A DNA stretch of 64,000 bases from Streptomyces zhihengii (GCF_016919245.1 NZ_JAFEJA010000001.1:4268001-4332000); one strand, 5' to 3'. Shown: positions 42,747-51,870, counted from the first letter of the stretch. Notes: a model not told the origin generated them from the letters alone. A program made the numbers and translations.

Positions 42747-44404
42747 CCGAGCCTCCGGGCGATCGCGCGGCCCGCGGCCCGGCCGGAGAAGATGCAGCCG
42801 CCGAGGAAGGTGCCCTCCAGCGCGTTGTAGCCGTGCACGCCGCCGCCGCCGAAGCCTGCCACCTCGCCCGCCGCGTAGAGGCCGTCGAAGGGCTCTCCGT
42901 CCGGCCGGACGACCTGGGAGTTCAGCGTCGTCTCCAGACCGCCGAGGGTCTTGCGGGTCAGCAGGTGCAGGCGGACCGCGATCAGCGGGCCGTGCGCCGG
43001 GTCGAGGAGGCGGTGCGGCCTGGCGACCCGGGTGAGCTTGTCGGGCCAGTAGGCGCGCGCGTTGGCGACGGACATGAGCTGGAAGTCCTTGGAGTACGGG
43101 TTGTCCACCTCGCGGTCGCGGGCCAGGATCTCCCGTTCGACCTGCGCGAGCTCCAGCTTCGGGCCGGGGGCGATGGCGTTCATGCCGTCGACCAGCTCGG
43201 CGAGGGTGCGGCGGACGACGAAGTCCTCGCCCTTGTCGAGGAACGCCTGCACCGGCCCGGGCGCGCCCTTGCGGGCACGGGACAGGACGAGCTTCAGGTC
43301 CTTGCCGGTGATGTCCGGGTTCTGCTCGGAGCCGGAGAGCGCGAACTCCTTCTCGACGATGTCCCGGGTGAGCACGAACCACGAGTAGTCGTGCCCGGTG
43401 GCCACGATGTGCCGCAGGGTGGCGAGGGTGTCGTGCCCGGGGAACAGGGGCACCGGCAGCCGCCGGCCCGTCGCGTCCAGCCACAGGGACGAGGGGCCGG
43501 GGATGATGCGGATCGCGTGGTCGGGCCAGACCGGGTCCCAGTTCTTGATGCCCTCGGTGTAGTGCCACATCCGGTCGCGGTTGACGATCGAGCCGCCCGC
43601 GTCCTCGGTGATCTCCAGCATCCGGCCGTCGACGTAGGCGGGGACGCCGGTGATCATCGAGCGCGGGGCGGCGCCGAGGCGGTCGGCCGGCCAGTTCTTC
43701 CGCACCAGCTCCTGGTTGCCGCCGATGCCGCCCGAGGTCACGACCACGGCCTGGGCGCGCAGTTCGAACTCGCCGGCCGCCTCCCGGCCGGAGGCGACGC
43801 CGCGGGCCTCGTCCGAGGGCGCCAGCACCGTCCCGCGCACGCCGACCGCCGCGCCGTTCTCGACGATCAGGCCGTCCACCCGGTGCCGGTGGCGGAAGGT
43901 GACCAGTCCGCGGGCGGCCGCCGCGAGCACCGGCTCCCGGAACACCCGGACCACCTCGGGGCCGGTGCCCCAGGTGAGGTGGAAGCGGGGCACCGAGTTC
44001 CCGTGCCCGGCGGCCGTGCCCGCGCCGCGCTCGGCCCAGCCGACGGTCGGCATGACCCGCAGCCCGAGCCCGTGGAGGTAGTCCCGCTTCTCGCCGGCCG
44101 CGAAGGCGACGTAGGCCTCGGCCCACTTGCGCGGCCAGTGGTCCTCGCGCTCCCGGTCGAAGCCGGCGGAGCCGAGCCAGTCGGAGAGCGCGAGCTCGGC
44201 GGAGTCCTTGACGCCCATCCGGCGCTGCTCGGGGCTGTCGACGAGGAACAGGCCGCCCAGCGACCAGAACGCCTGGCCCCCGAGGTTCGCCTCGTTCTCC
44301 TGGTCGACGACGACCACCCGCCGTCCGGCCCGGGTCAGTTCGTACGTCGCGACCAGACCGGCCAGTCCCGCGCCCACGACGATGACGTCGGCGTCCTCGC
44401 TCAC
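42743..44404 (-). CDS. FAD-dependent oxidoreductase, 3-ketosteroid-dehydrogenase-like
   Basis: A 553-residue flavoprotein. Dinucleotide-binding motif VIVVGAGLAGLVATYELTRAGRRVVVVDQE at the N-terminus, WSLGGLFLVDSPEQRRMG next to it, and GLYAAGEVAGFGGGGVHGYNALEGTFLGGCIFSGRAAGR at the end match the FAD-binding-2 family of fumarate-reductase/KstD-like enzymes, more precisely the actinobacterial FAD-binding dehydrogenase type. The true substrate is unknown. GTG 44404 has GAGGAGG seven bases upstream and lies inside the stop of the TetR gene (GTGA overlap). The three genes TetR, FAD enzyme and SDR therefore form one tightly coupled unit. Confidence 0.88.
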   Translation of the reverse strand: MSEDADVIVVGAGLAGLVATYELTRAGRRVVVVDQENEANLGGQAFWSLGGLFLVDSPEQRRMGVKDSAELALSDWLGSAGFDREREDHWPRKWAEAYVAFAAGEKRDYLHGLGLRVMPTVGWAERGAGTAAGHGNSVPRFHLTWGTGPEVVRVFREPVLAAAARGLVTFRHRHRVDGLIVENGAAVGVRGTVLAPSDEARGVASGREAAGEFELRAQAVVVTSGGIGGNQELVRKNWPADRLGAAPRSMITGVPAYVDGRMLEITEDAGGSIVNRDRMWHYTEGIKNWDPVWPDHAIRIIPGPSSLWLDATGRRLPVPLFPGHDTLATLRHIVATGHDYSWFVLTRDIVEKEFALSGSEQNPDITGKDLKLVLSRARKGAPGPVQAFLDKGEDFVVRRTLAELVDGMNAIAPGPKLELAQVEREILARDREVDNPYSKDFQLMSVANARAYWPDKLTRVARPHRLLDPAHGPLIAVRLHLLTRKTLGGLETTLNSQVVRPDGEPFDGLYAAGEVAGFGGGGVHGYNALEGTFLGGCIFSGRAAGRAIARRLG

Positions 44405-45039
44405 GGTGCCTCCTCGGTGACGGGCGTGCTGTACGCCCGAAGAACGTGCATGAACAGGTCCTCGCGCCGCCGGCGCGGTTCGTCGCTGCCCGGTTCGAGC
44501 AGCACCTGCACCGCGGTCCCGTCGTGCACGGCGACCAGCGCGTGCCCGAGGGCGGCCAGGTCCGGCACCCGGCGTCCGGTGCGGGCGAGCGCGTCGACGA
44601 CGACCGGCAGGACGGTGTCGAGGATCGCCTGCTCCCGGGCGGCCATGACCCGGCGCAACGGCCGGTTGCGCAGGGCGTGCGCGGTGAACTCGGCGGTCAC
44701 CCGGTACCAGGCGTCGTCGACGGGGATCGCGGCGAGCGCGGCCCGTATCGCCTCGTCCGGATCGTCGGACGGCACGTCGGCCAGCGCCTCGCGCACATCG
44801 GCGAGCATCCGTCCGGAGCGCTCCTCCCACATGACGAGGAACAGCTCGTCGAGGGAGGAGAAGTTGGAGTAGAACGCGCCCCGGGTGTAGCCGGCCCGCT
44901 CGCAGATCTGCTCCACCGTGGAGCGCCCGAAGCCCTCCTCGGCGAAGACCTGGAGCGCGGCGTCGAGGACCCGTCGCCTGGTCTCGGCCCGGCGCGCGGT
45001 GACCCGGGGGCCGGGGGCGCGGGGGGTGCTGGTTCCCAT
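44401..45039 (-). CDS. TetR-family regulator heading the oxidoreductase operon
   Basis: A 212-residue regulator: TARRAETRRRVLDAALQVFAEEGFGRSTVEQICERAGYTRGAFYSNFSSLDELFLVMWEE is a canonical TetR DNA-binding head. The ligand domain is divergent. As first gene of a unit it should control itself and the two downstream enzymes. ATG 45039 starts the conserved part; its leader contains CGAACG/CGTTCG repeats at 45065-45085 as possible operator. The stop overlaps the next gene by four bases. Confidence 0.9.
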   Translation of the reverse strand: MGTSTPRAPGPRVTARRAETRRRVLDAALQVFAEEGFGRSTVEQICERAGYTRGAFYSNFSSLDELFLVMWEERSGRMLADVREALADVPSDDPDEAIRAALAAIPVDDAWYRVTAEFTAHALRNRPLRRVMAAREQAILDTVLPVVVDALARTGRRVPDLAALGHALVAVHDGTAVQVLLEPGSDEPRRRREDLFMHVLRAYSTPVTEEAP

Positions 45040-45064
45040 GAGCGGTCCGCCCTTCTTCGATGCG

Positions 45065-45085
45065 CGAACGTATCGGATGCGTTCG
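45065..45085. promoter_or_regulatory. Operator-like inverted repeat before the TetR gene
   Basis: CGAACG-TATCGGATG-CGTTCG lies 26 bases upstream of the TetR start, and the related TATCGGATGCGTTCG / TATCGAC elements repeat CGATAC on the minus strand at two places. It is a less GC-rich promoter segment and the probable TetR site. Confidence 0.45.
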
Positions 45086-45136
45086 TGTATCGACAAGGGC
45101 GGTGCACCGGCCGGTCCGTCCGGGGCCGGAAAAGGC

Positions 45137-45168
45137 GGCGGCCCCCGGGAGGAGTCCCGGGGGCCGCC
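45137..45168 (-). terminator. Terminator of the lysyl-oxidase-like gene
   Basis: Perfect 14-base arms (GGCGGCCCCCGGGA and its complement) around GGAG, about 80 bases beyond the stop at 45246 on the minus strand. Confidence 0.75.
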
Positions 45169-45245
45169 GGCCGCTGAGCGGTGCGGGGTACGCGGCGAGC
45201 GCGCGTGCAGGGCACGCGGGCCCGCCACGCTCCGAACGAGAGCTT

Positions 45246-46997
45246 CTAGTTGGCGTCCACCAGGCCCACGGGGGCCACGGTCACGGTGCGGGCGCCCTTC
45301 GTGCCGCCGAGCACGACCTTGCGCAGGGCGCTGTTGTTGTCGAGGTTCGTCTCCTTCAGACGCTTCTCCGGGTTGGCCAGCACCTGGATCCAGTACGTGC
45401 CGTTCGGCAGGTCGGTGATGTCGAAGGACTGGCCGGGCAGGTCCTGGGTGTAGGTGTCACCGGAGCCGACGTCCAGCACCTCGCGGACGGAGATCGAGTT
45501 CTGCTGGCCGCAGGCGGTGGAGAGGTCGGTGTTCTCCGGGTGCCAGTTGGCGTTCTTCACCGTGTAGTCCACGGCGTCCGTGTTGGCCAGGCAGAACGCC
45601 TCCTTGCCGCTGCGCACGGCCTCCTTCTTGTCGGCCTTCAGCAGGCGGTAGCTGGCGAAGTCCGTGAAGTGCCAGTGCTCGTGGCCCGGGCGCGGGTCCC
45701 ACTCCATGGTGCCGGTCGGGGTGTAGCCGACCTGCTTGCCGTCCGCGTCGTAGAAGTACTGGTAGGCGTCCATCAGCTCCTTGCCCGGCGAGCGGAAGCC
45801 GTCCACGACGAGCTGCGCGGGGCCGGCGTTCCAGACGTTGGCGCTGAACGCCAGGTAGTCCTTGCCCGGCACCTCCTCGCCGCCGTCGCCGATGGTGATG
45901 CCGTAGGCGGGCAGCGACCGCAGGTCGGGCTTGGGCACGTCCGGCACGTTCGCCGGGCCGGTGGGGCGCTGGGCGTTCGGCGACAGCGCGGGTGCCTGGC
46001 GGGAGCCGTCGGTCCGCCCGGCGCCGTCCCCGGCCTGCGCGGCGCGGAGGCCGTCGGCCTTCTTCAGCGCCCACGGCAGGGCCGGCGGGGCGGGCGGGTA
46101 GGGGCCGTGGCCCACGTTGAACGTGGGGGTGGCTCCGGTGGTCGCGGCGGACGGGGCCTCGGGGCGGGCCGCCGCCCCGTGGCCGGCGTGGCCGCCCGCC
46201 GGTGCGGCGGCGTGCCCGGCCGCGTGGCCGCCGTGGCCGGCGTGGCCCGCCGCGCGGTGGGCGGACGTCCCGGCCGCTCCCGCGCCCGGTCCCTCCTCCC
46301 AGCTCCGCTCCCGGACCGTCACCTTGACCGTCTGGGGCTTGTCGGCGATGCCGAACAGCTCCCGGTACTTCTTGGTGACCGAGACCTTGGCCGTGTAGCT
46401 GCCCGCGGCGAGCTGGACCGGCTCGGAGTAGTAGCCGGCGTACGTGTTGGAGGCCCAGCCGTTCTCCACGCCCCACACCGAGCCGAGGGTGAACGGGTTC
46501 ACCGGGCAGCTCTGCGGGTACTTGGACGTGCTCGGCGCGTCCGGACGGACCCGGCCCGAGGCGTTGTTCGGGCAGAAGCCCTCCTTCTTGGAGAGGACCT
46601 GCTTGCCCTTCGCGTCGGTGAGCGTGATCTCGGCGAAGTCCGGGAGGCCGGAGAAGTCGTTCACCAGGCCCTGGGGCAGGGTCCGCGTACGGGTCTTCTT
46701 CCCGTCGTGGAGGACCTGCGTCGCCACCACCGGGTCGTCGTAGCTCTTGCGGGTCACCCGCACCTCGAACGGCCCGTTCGCCGCGGTCACATAGGTGCCG
46801 AGGTCCAGGTAGACGCCGGGGTCCTCCTTCCAGGAGTCCAGCGTCACCGAGGTGGTGGCCGCGATCAGGCTGAGCTTCGGCAGGGTCCTGACGTTGTGGG
46901 CCTCCGGCGACGCGGCGGCGACGCCGGCCACGACGGCGGTCGCGGCGGCTGCGGCGATCGCCGCGCGCCCGAGACGAGCCTGGTGGGATCTGGTCAT
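45246..46997 (-). CDS. Secreted lysyl-oxidase-like copper protein with histidine-rich insert
   Basis: A 583-residue exported protein with signal peptide at 1-30 (MTRSHQARLGRAAIAAAAATAVVAGVAAA). The C-terminal half carries the lysyl oxidase core: WDPRPGHEHWHFTDFASYRLL is the copper motif with three histidines, and AVDYTVKNANWHPENTDLSTACGQQ and LPNGTYWIQVLANPEKRLKETNLDNN are family hallmarks. The first half (30-220) is a beta-rich domain of unknown role. A linker at about 240-275 has many His in a Gly/Ala context (GHAGHGGHAAGH). Bacterial relatives oxidise amines. ATG 46997 has GAGGA upstream. It is a single-gene unit with a terminator at 45137. Confidence 0.88.
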   Translation of the reverse strand: MTRSHQARLGRAAIAAAAATAVVAGVAAASPEAHNVRTLPKLSLIAATTSVTLDSWKEDPGVYLDLGTYVTAANGPFEVRVTRKSYDDPVVATQVLHDGKKTRTRTLPQGLVNDFSGLPDFAEITLTDAKGKQVLSKKEGFCPNNASGRVRPDAPSTSKYPQSCPVNPFTLGSVWGVENGWASNTYAGYYSEPVQLAAGSYTAKVSVTKKYRELFGIADKPQTVKVTVRERSWEEGPGAGAAGTSAHRAAGHAGHGGHAAGHAAAPAGGHAGHGAAARPEAPSAATTGATPTFNVGHGPYPPAPPALPWALKKADGLRAAQAGDGAGRTDGSRQAPALSPNAQRPTGPANVPDVPKPDLRSLPAYGITIGDGGEEVPGKDYLAFSANVWNAGPAQLVVDGFRSPGKELMDAYQYFYDADGKQVGYTPTGTMEWDPRPGHEHWHFTDFASYRLLKADKKEAVRSGKEAFCLANTDAVDYTVKNANWHPENTDLSTACGQQNSISVREVLDVGSGDTYTQDLPGQSFDITDLPNGTYWIQVLANPEKRLKETNLDNNSALRKVVLGGTKGARTVTVAPVGLVDAN

Positions 46998-47094
46998 GAA
47001 TCCTCGTTCTCCCAGTACCTGACGGGACGGTGGGGAACAGCGCGCCCTGGTCGAGGGGCCGCTGTCTGTCTCCGCCTGTGAGAGGTGAGGGGCG

Positions 47095-47113
47095 CCCCGG
47101 AGGTTGTCCGGGG
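47095..47113 (-). terminator. Small hairpin after the cluster or before the oxidase gene
   Basis: CCCCGGA-GGTTG-TCCGGGG in the 297-base gap between the end of the GTPase cluster (47295) and the oxidase start (46997). Nothing else is recognised in the gap, which must hold the oxidase promoter. Confidence 0.4.
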
Positions 47114-47294
47114 CCGCCGCCCGGCCCGACGTTGGCCGAAACCAGGCCCGCCCGCCGCCGGTTCCGGCCGCCTTGCGCGGATCGCGGCCCGTGCGAGGGG
47201 TGGGTGCGGTAGGGCGTGCGCCCTCGGGCGCCGGTCCTCGTCCGACGCCCCGGGGGCGCCGGGGGCGCCGGTCGGGAGGGGCGGGTGGTGCGGC

Positions 47295-49733
47295 TCAGGC
47301 GATCATCACGACGAGAAGGGCGCCGACGAGCAGGAGAAGGGCGGCGACGAGCCCGCCGACCACCGTGCCGGGGCTGATCGTCCGGCGCGGGGGCGCGGAT
47401 CCCGTGGACGCGGCCGGGAGCGGGGACGGTGGCGTCGTGGGCGGCGCCGGTCCGCCCGCGGACGGCGGGGCGCCGCCCCCCGGGCGGGGGCCGTCGGCTG
47501 CCGCGGGCGCGCCGGGACCCGCGGTGGCGGTCGGGACCGGCGGTGGGACGGGGGTGTGGCCCGGGCCGGGCCCGTAGCCCTCGGGCAACCCGTACCCCTC
47601 GGGGAGCCCCCGGTCACGGGGGAGTTCGTGGTCCGGCGCGGGCGCGGCCCGGGGCGGGAGTTCGTGATCGGGTGCGGGGGGTGCGGACCGGGGCGGGAGT
47701 CCGTGGTCCGCGGCCGGCGGCACGGGGGGAACGGGCGGCGCGGCGGGGGCGGCGGTCCGCCGGAGGGCGTCGTTCAGCAGCGACTGCCAGACGGCGGGCG
47801 GCAGATCGGGGACCTCGTCGGGCGGGAGGGCGAGCACGCACTCGCGCAGCCAGCCCTCCAGCAGCGGCTCCCGGCCGATGCGTGCCGCCAGCCGCAGCAG
47901 GTCGTCCAGGTAGTGCGGGTCGCGTACCCGGGGTGCCACCACCAGGGCGAACAGCTCGGCCGCCCGGGCGATGAGATGCTCCGGCTCGGCCGCGGGGCCC
48001 GCCCAACGGCGGTGCGACGCGACGAGGTACAGGTCGTTGCGCAGGATCTCCGTGCACAGGGCACGCCGCGCGGCGGGGCCGAGCCGCTGGACGCGGAGCC
48101 GTTCGGTGAGCTCGTCCAGCAGCACGAACACGGCCTCCACGCTGAGGTCCGGCTGCCGGAGCTGGTGCAGGAGTTCGTCCTCGGCGGGCGACCCGAGCAG
48201 GGCGGGGACTCCCGTGAGGCTGTCGGCGCGCAGCGCCGCGTGCAGCGGCGGGTGGGCCGGGGGCGGGCCGGCGTCCGGCCCCGGCGGGGCCACGCCGTGC
48301 ACGGAATCCGGATCCGGTGCGGGGCCGGGGGCCTGCCACGGGCGGGGCGGCGGCGTACCGGGCGCCGCGAGTTCGGGCATCGGCCCGAAGAGAGCCCCGG
48401 ACCGGGGAAGGGCGCCGGGCCCCGGCCCGCCCCCGCGGGGGTCGGGCGCGGGCCCGGTGTCCCGCCGCCGGTCCTGGTCCCGGTCCGGGTGGCGGGCGGT
48501 GCCGGGCGCGGGGGCGGTGCGGTTCTCGCGCCACCGGTGGTCCTGGCCGCGCTCCTGGTCCGGTGCGTGGGCGCGGACCTGGAGCCGGTCCGCCTCCTGG
48601 TCCGCGTCGGGGTCCGGCTTGTGGTCGCCGGTCCACGGGCGGTCCGCGTCCGCGTCGGGGTCCGGCTTGTGGTCGCCGGTCCACCGGCGGTCCGCGTCCG
48701 CGTCCTGGCCGCCCGCGGCGCCGGGCGGCCGCGAGGGCGGCGCGTTCCGCCACGGCCGGCGCCGGCCGCCGTCGGCGAGCGCCTCGGCGAGGCGCTCGCG
48801 GCGCAGGTCCCACGGCAGCGCCGCGCCCTTGGGGAGCAGGCCGGCGAGCACCGGGGGCGGGTCCTCGGGGCCGTGGGCCAGGAGGCGGGCGACCAGCCGG
48901 GCGGCGAGCTCGTGGGCGGGCCCGTCGGAGTGCGGCCCGGCCGCGACGCGGGCCAGGGAGCCTGCCGCGCCCTCGCCGGACTCCCAGCGCGGCACGCAGG
49001 TGAGCCTGAGGGGGTGGCTGTCGACCGTGTCGTACGTGGCGAAGGTCCACCCGGCGGGCAGCCAGTCGCGGAAGAGCAGGAACAGCCCGTAGTACACCAG
49101 CGGAACGCCGTCGCCGTCGGGCCAGCCGGGGGCGGGCGTGCCGTCCGCGAGCAGCGACACCCGTGTGCCGGGGTCGCGCAGCCACTCCGCCGTGACGTGC
49201 ACGAGTGCCTGCTCGACCTCCGGCAGCCGCTCCCCCATCTCCGGGAGGTGGCGCAGGGCGATCTTGCGGAGGATGCCGGAGGGCACGGGGTCCTTCCGGC
49301 CGGACGCCTGCTCGGCCGAGGACCGCTCCCCCCAGCCGCCGTACGCGAGGCTCAGGCACAGACGGGTGCCGAGGATCTCCCCCGGACCGGTCAGCACATG
49401 GCTCACCGTGCTCGGCCGGCCGCTGCGGTCGGTCGTCGGCCAGCGCTGCACCAGCATGACCTGGCCGTCCTGCGAGACCGTGCGCACGACGCTCGGCCGG
49501 GGCTCGTCCGTCCCCGTCACCCAGAGCAGCGGCCCCAGTTCGCGGCCGAGTTCCGCCGCCCGCCGGGGCGGGCAGGAGTGGGCGACCGCCGTCATCCCGG
49601 TGTCCTGCCGGCCCTGGTTGCCGCCCCAGCGGAAGACCACCTGGTCCACCGCCCCGGCACGGTCCCCGCCCGCGGCCGGGCCCGTGCCGGCCGCCGGTTC
49701 CCGGGAATCCCGTTCCCGTCGCATGTCACTCAC
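47295..49733 (-). CDS. GTPase-associated (GAP1-like) protein, C-terminally membrane-anchored
   Basis: An 812-residue protein. Residues about 20-340 are a conserved globular part (VDQVVFRWGGNQGRQDTGMTAVAHSCP, then WPTTDRSGRPSTVSHVLTGPGEILGTRLCLSLAYGGW), typical of the GAP1 N-terminal domain found beside DO-type GTPases. The middle is Pro/Asp/Arg-rich with a 16-residue repeat. A helical domain follows at about 545-650 (LLGSPAEDELLHQLRQPDLSVEAVFVLLDELTERL). After another Pro-rich repeat region, one TM helix closes the chain (VVGGLVAALLLLVGALLVVMIA), so it is a tail-anchored cytoplasmic protein. GTG 49733 has AAGGACGG upstream and overlaps the GTPase gene; ATG 49724 is an alternative. The family assignment is from memory. 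Confidence 0.7.
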   Translation of the reverse strand: MSDMRRERDSREPAAGTGPAAGGDRAGAVDQVVFRWGGNQGRQDTGMTAVAHSCPPRRAAELGRELGPLLWVTGTDEPRPSVVRTVSQDGQVMLVQRWPTTDRSGRPSTVSHVLTGPGEILGTRLCLSLAYGGWGERSSAEQASGRKDPVPSGILRKIALRHLPEMGERLPEVEQALVHVTAEWLRDPGTRVSLLADGTPAPGWPDGDGVPLVYYGLFLLFRDWLPAGWTFATYDTVDSHPLRLTCVPRWESGEGAAGSLARVAAGPHSDGPAHELAARLVARLLAHGPEDPPPVLAGLLPKGAALPWDLRRERLAEALADGGRRRPWRNAPPSRPPGAAGGQDADADRRWTGDHKPDPDADADRPWTGDHKPDPDADQEADRLQVRAHAPDQERGQDHRWRENRTAPAPGTARHPDRDQDRRRDTGPAPDPRGGGPGPGALPRSGALFGPMPELAAPGTPPPRPWQAPGPAPDPDSVHGVAPPGPDAGPPPAHPPLHAALRADSLTGVPALLGSPAEDELLHQLRQPDLSVEAVFVLLDELTERLRVQRLGPAARRALCTEILRNDLYLVASHRRWAGPAAEPEHLIARAAELFALVVAPRVRDPHYLDDLLRLAARIGREPLLEGWLRECVLALPPDEVPDLPPAVWQSLLNDALRRTAAPAAPPVPPVPPAADHGLPPRSAPPAPDHELPPRAAPAPDHELPRDRGLPEGYGLPEGYGPGPGHTPVPPPVPTATAGPGAPAAADGPRPGGGAPPSAGGPAPPTTPPSPLPAASTGSAPPRRTISPGTVVGGLVAALLLLVGALLVVMIA
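48604..48699. repeat. 48-base direct repeat inside the GAP1-like gene
   Basis: Two almost identical 48-base copies (starting 48604 and 48652) encode twice the segment WTGDHKPDPDAD with flanking Asp/Arg. They lie in the flexible middle and appear to be a recent duplication. Confidence 0.7.
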
Positions 49734-51870
49734 TTCGCCGTCCTTCCCCGGTGCCCCCGGCTCTCCCGGCGTCCCAGGGCCGCTCCGTACCTCCGGCCGC
49801 CCTCGGCGGCACCGCCTCCAGTGCCGGGGCCGTCCCGACGGAGAACGCCTCGGCGCCGCCCGGCACATCGATCAGCCCGTGCATCGCCAGCAGCGAGAGC
49901 AGGGGTTCCAGCACCCGGCGGGGCCGGGTGCCCGCCGGGTAGCGTCCGTGGTCCTCCTGGCCGCCGGTCGCCGAGGCGACGTGCAGGGTGCAGCGGCGGA
50001 TCGCGTCGAAGGGGCGCAGCCACGCCTGGCCGGCGTGGTGGCGCAGCAGCCCGTAGACGTCACGGCTCTCCTCGCGCATCCGCTCGGGGTCGAGCCGGGT
50101 GGCGGGCGCCTCGTCCAGCCACCGGTCGACGGGCGGCTGGAAGCGCAGCAGGTCCGCCTTGCCGACCACCATCGCGGCGGCCACGTCCAGGTACGCGCCG
50201 TTCTTCGGGAGCCGGTCGAGCACGGTGCCGAAGGCGACGTCGCCGTCCCGGTTCACCTCCAGGCCCCAGCGCTCGCGCGCGTGGTCCAGGTGGGGCAGCG
50301 GCAGGGCGAGCGCGGGGTCGACGACGAAGACCATGGCGTCGACCCCGAGGAGGAAGCGGAGTGCCGCGTCGGTCCGGACGAGGTCCTCGCCGCCGAGGTC
50401 GAAGAAGGCGACGGGACGCACCTGGCCGCGGACGTCGGTGATGAGCAGCGACTCCACGAAGCGGGCGAAGCCGTCCAGGCCGACCGTCCCGGTGTGGTCG
50501 AGCACCTTGCCGTTGCGCAGCGGCTGGACCCGCTCCCGCACGAAGCGGGCGTGCTGCTCGGGGTTGACGGACTGCCACTTCAGCCCGAACGGCTCCAGTC
50601 CGCCGTCGGTGATCTCGGCGATCATCTGCGTCAGCAGATGGCTCTTGCCGGTGGACGACTGGCCGACCATGGCGACGGTCAGCGGCCGGCCGCTCGTCAG
50701 GTACGGGACCGGGATGTGGTGTTCGGGGAAGTCCGGGTCGGCCGTGCACCGCTGCACGGCCCCCCGCATGATGTCCGTCAGCCGCGGGGAGCCCGGCTTG
50801 TAGCGGGAGGGGTCGAGCGGCTGGTACTGCATCCGGTTGTCGGTGACGTACAGCGAGGTCAGGTCGAGCTGGATGTTCTCCAGGCAGTAGGGGCAGAGCA
50901 CTTCGCCCTGTCCCAGGCCCGCCGTGTACGACGGCTCGGTGGGCGGTGCCTGCCGCTTGAGGTGGAGCGCCTGCTCGAACGCCTCCCCGTGGCGGCCCGT
51001 CTCGTCGGCGGGCACGGTGAGTTCGATGCGCCGGGCCGCGCCGGGGGCGAGCAGGTCGAGCAGCCGGGCGGCCGTCGGCCGGTCCGCGGCGAGGGGCGCG
51101 AAGGCGCCCCGCAGGGTCTCGGCGAGCACCCGGTGCTGGGCGAGGTCGGCGGGCGGGCCGTCCGTGGGGCCGGGGCGGCCGGTCACGAGCTGGTAGAGCA
51201 CCTGGGCGGCGCTCCACACGGCGTCCCGCGGGTCGACCGTCCCGGCCGACCGGCGCTGCTCGGGCGAGCAGTAGGGCGGCCGGCCCCAGGGGGTGCGCGG
51301 CCTGCCGGTGCGGGCCATCGCCTCCAGGCCCCAGAGCTGGAGGGACGTGCCGTCCCACAGGACGTTGGCGGGCGAGATGCCGCGGGGCACCATGCCCTGG
51401 CCGTCCAGCAGGCAGAGCGCCAGCATCAGGTCGCGGGCGAGGACCCGCTGGTCGGTCGCGGACATCACATGGGTGCGCGAGGCGGGCAGGCCCCGGGGCG
51501 CCGCGTACAGCAGATACGGCTCGGCGGTGTCCAGCTCGTGGCCGACGACGGCCGGGAAGAGCTGCGCGTGGTCCGTGCCGTCGAGCGCCCGGTGCAGGTG
51601 GAGCGCGGTGCCCGCCTCCGCGTCCAGCAGCGCGCGGGCCGCGGGATGGGTGGCCTCGGCGGTGGTCAGCCGCACCTGGACGCAGCGCTGCTCCTCGTCG
51701 TGGAGCAGGCCGTTGCGGACCCGCTGCGGCAGCAGCGGATCGCGGCGGGACTCGGGCCCGAAGGTGACCGCCGTGGTGCGGCGACGGCCCGAGGGGTCGG
51801 TGAAGGCGAGGGTGGTCCGCTGCGCGCTGTACGGCTGCTCCACCAGGTTCGAGTGCGAGGTGCTGGTCAC
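49726..51870 (-). CDS. Pseudokinase-GTPase fusion (DO-GTPase2-like)
   Basis: A 714-residue protein. Residues about 60-285 have a protein-kinase fold without catalytic residues: the HRD loop reads RGISPANVL (163-171), the DFG position reads LWGLEA (179-184), and a PPYCSPEQ activation-segment element is kept. Two cysteines (CPYC, 326-329) follow. The C-terminal half is a P-loop GTPase: GQSSTGKS (403-410), switch II DLGGEDL (491-497), and the G4-like motif VVGKADLL (568-575). This combination is known, from memory, in predicted GTPase-centred conflict systems. GTG 51870 overlaps the preceding small ORF by four bases and has GAGAGGACGG upstream. It is followed by its GAP1-like partner, likely its effector or activity regulator. 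Confidence 0.8.
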   Translation of the reverse strand: MTSTSHSNLVEQPYSAQRTTLAFTDPSGRRRTTAVTFGPESRRDPLLPQRVRNGLLHDEEQRCVQVRLTTAEATHPAARALLDAEAGTALHLHRALDGTDHAQLFPAVVGHELDTAEPYLLYAAPRGLPASRTHVMSATDQRVLARDLMLALCLLDGQGMVPRGISPANVLWDGTSLQLWGLEAMARTGRPRTPWGRPPYCSPEQRRSAGTVDPRDAVWSAAQVLYQLVTGRPGPTDGPPADLAQHRVLAETLRGAFAPLAADRPTAARLLDLLAPGAARRIELTVPADETGRHGEAFEQALHLKRQAPPTEPSYTAGLGQGEVLCPYCLENIQLDLTSLYVTDNRMQYQPLDPSRYKPGSPRLTDIMRGAVQRCTADPDFPEHHIPVPYLTSGRPLTVAMVGQSSTGKSHLLTQMIAEITDGGLEPFGLKWQSVNPEQHARFVRERVQPLRNGKVLDHTGTVGLDGFARFVESLLITDVRGQVRPVAFFDLGGEDLVRTDAALRFLLGVDAMVFVVDPALALPLPHLDHARERWGLEVNRDGDVAFGTVLDRLPKNGAYLDVAAAMVVGKADLLRFQPPVDRWLDEAPATRLDPERMREESRDVYGLLRHHAGQAWLRPFDAIRRCTLHVASATGGQEDHGRYPAGTRPRRVLEPLLSLLAMHGLIDVPGGAEAFSVGTAPALEAVPPRAAGGTERPWDAGRAGGTGEGRRSE

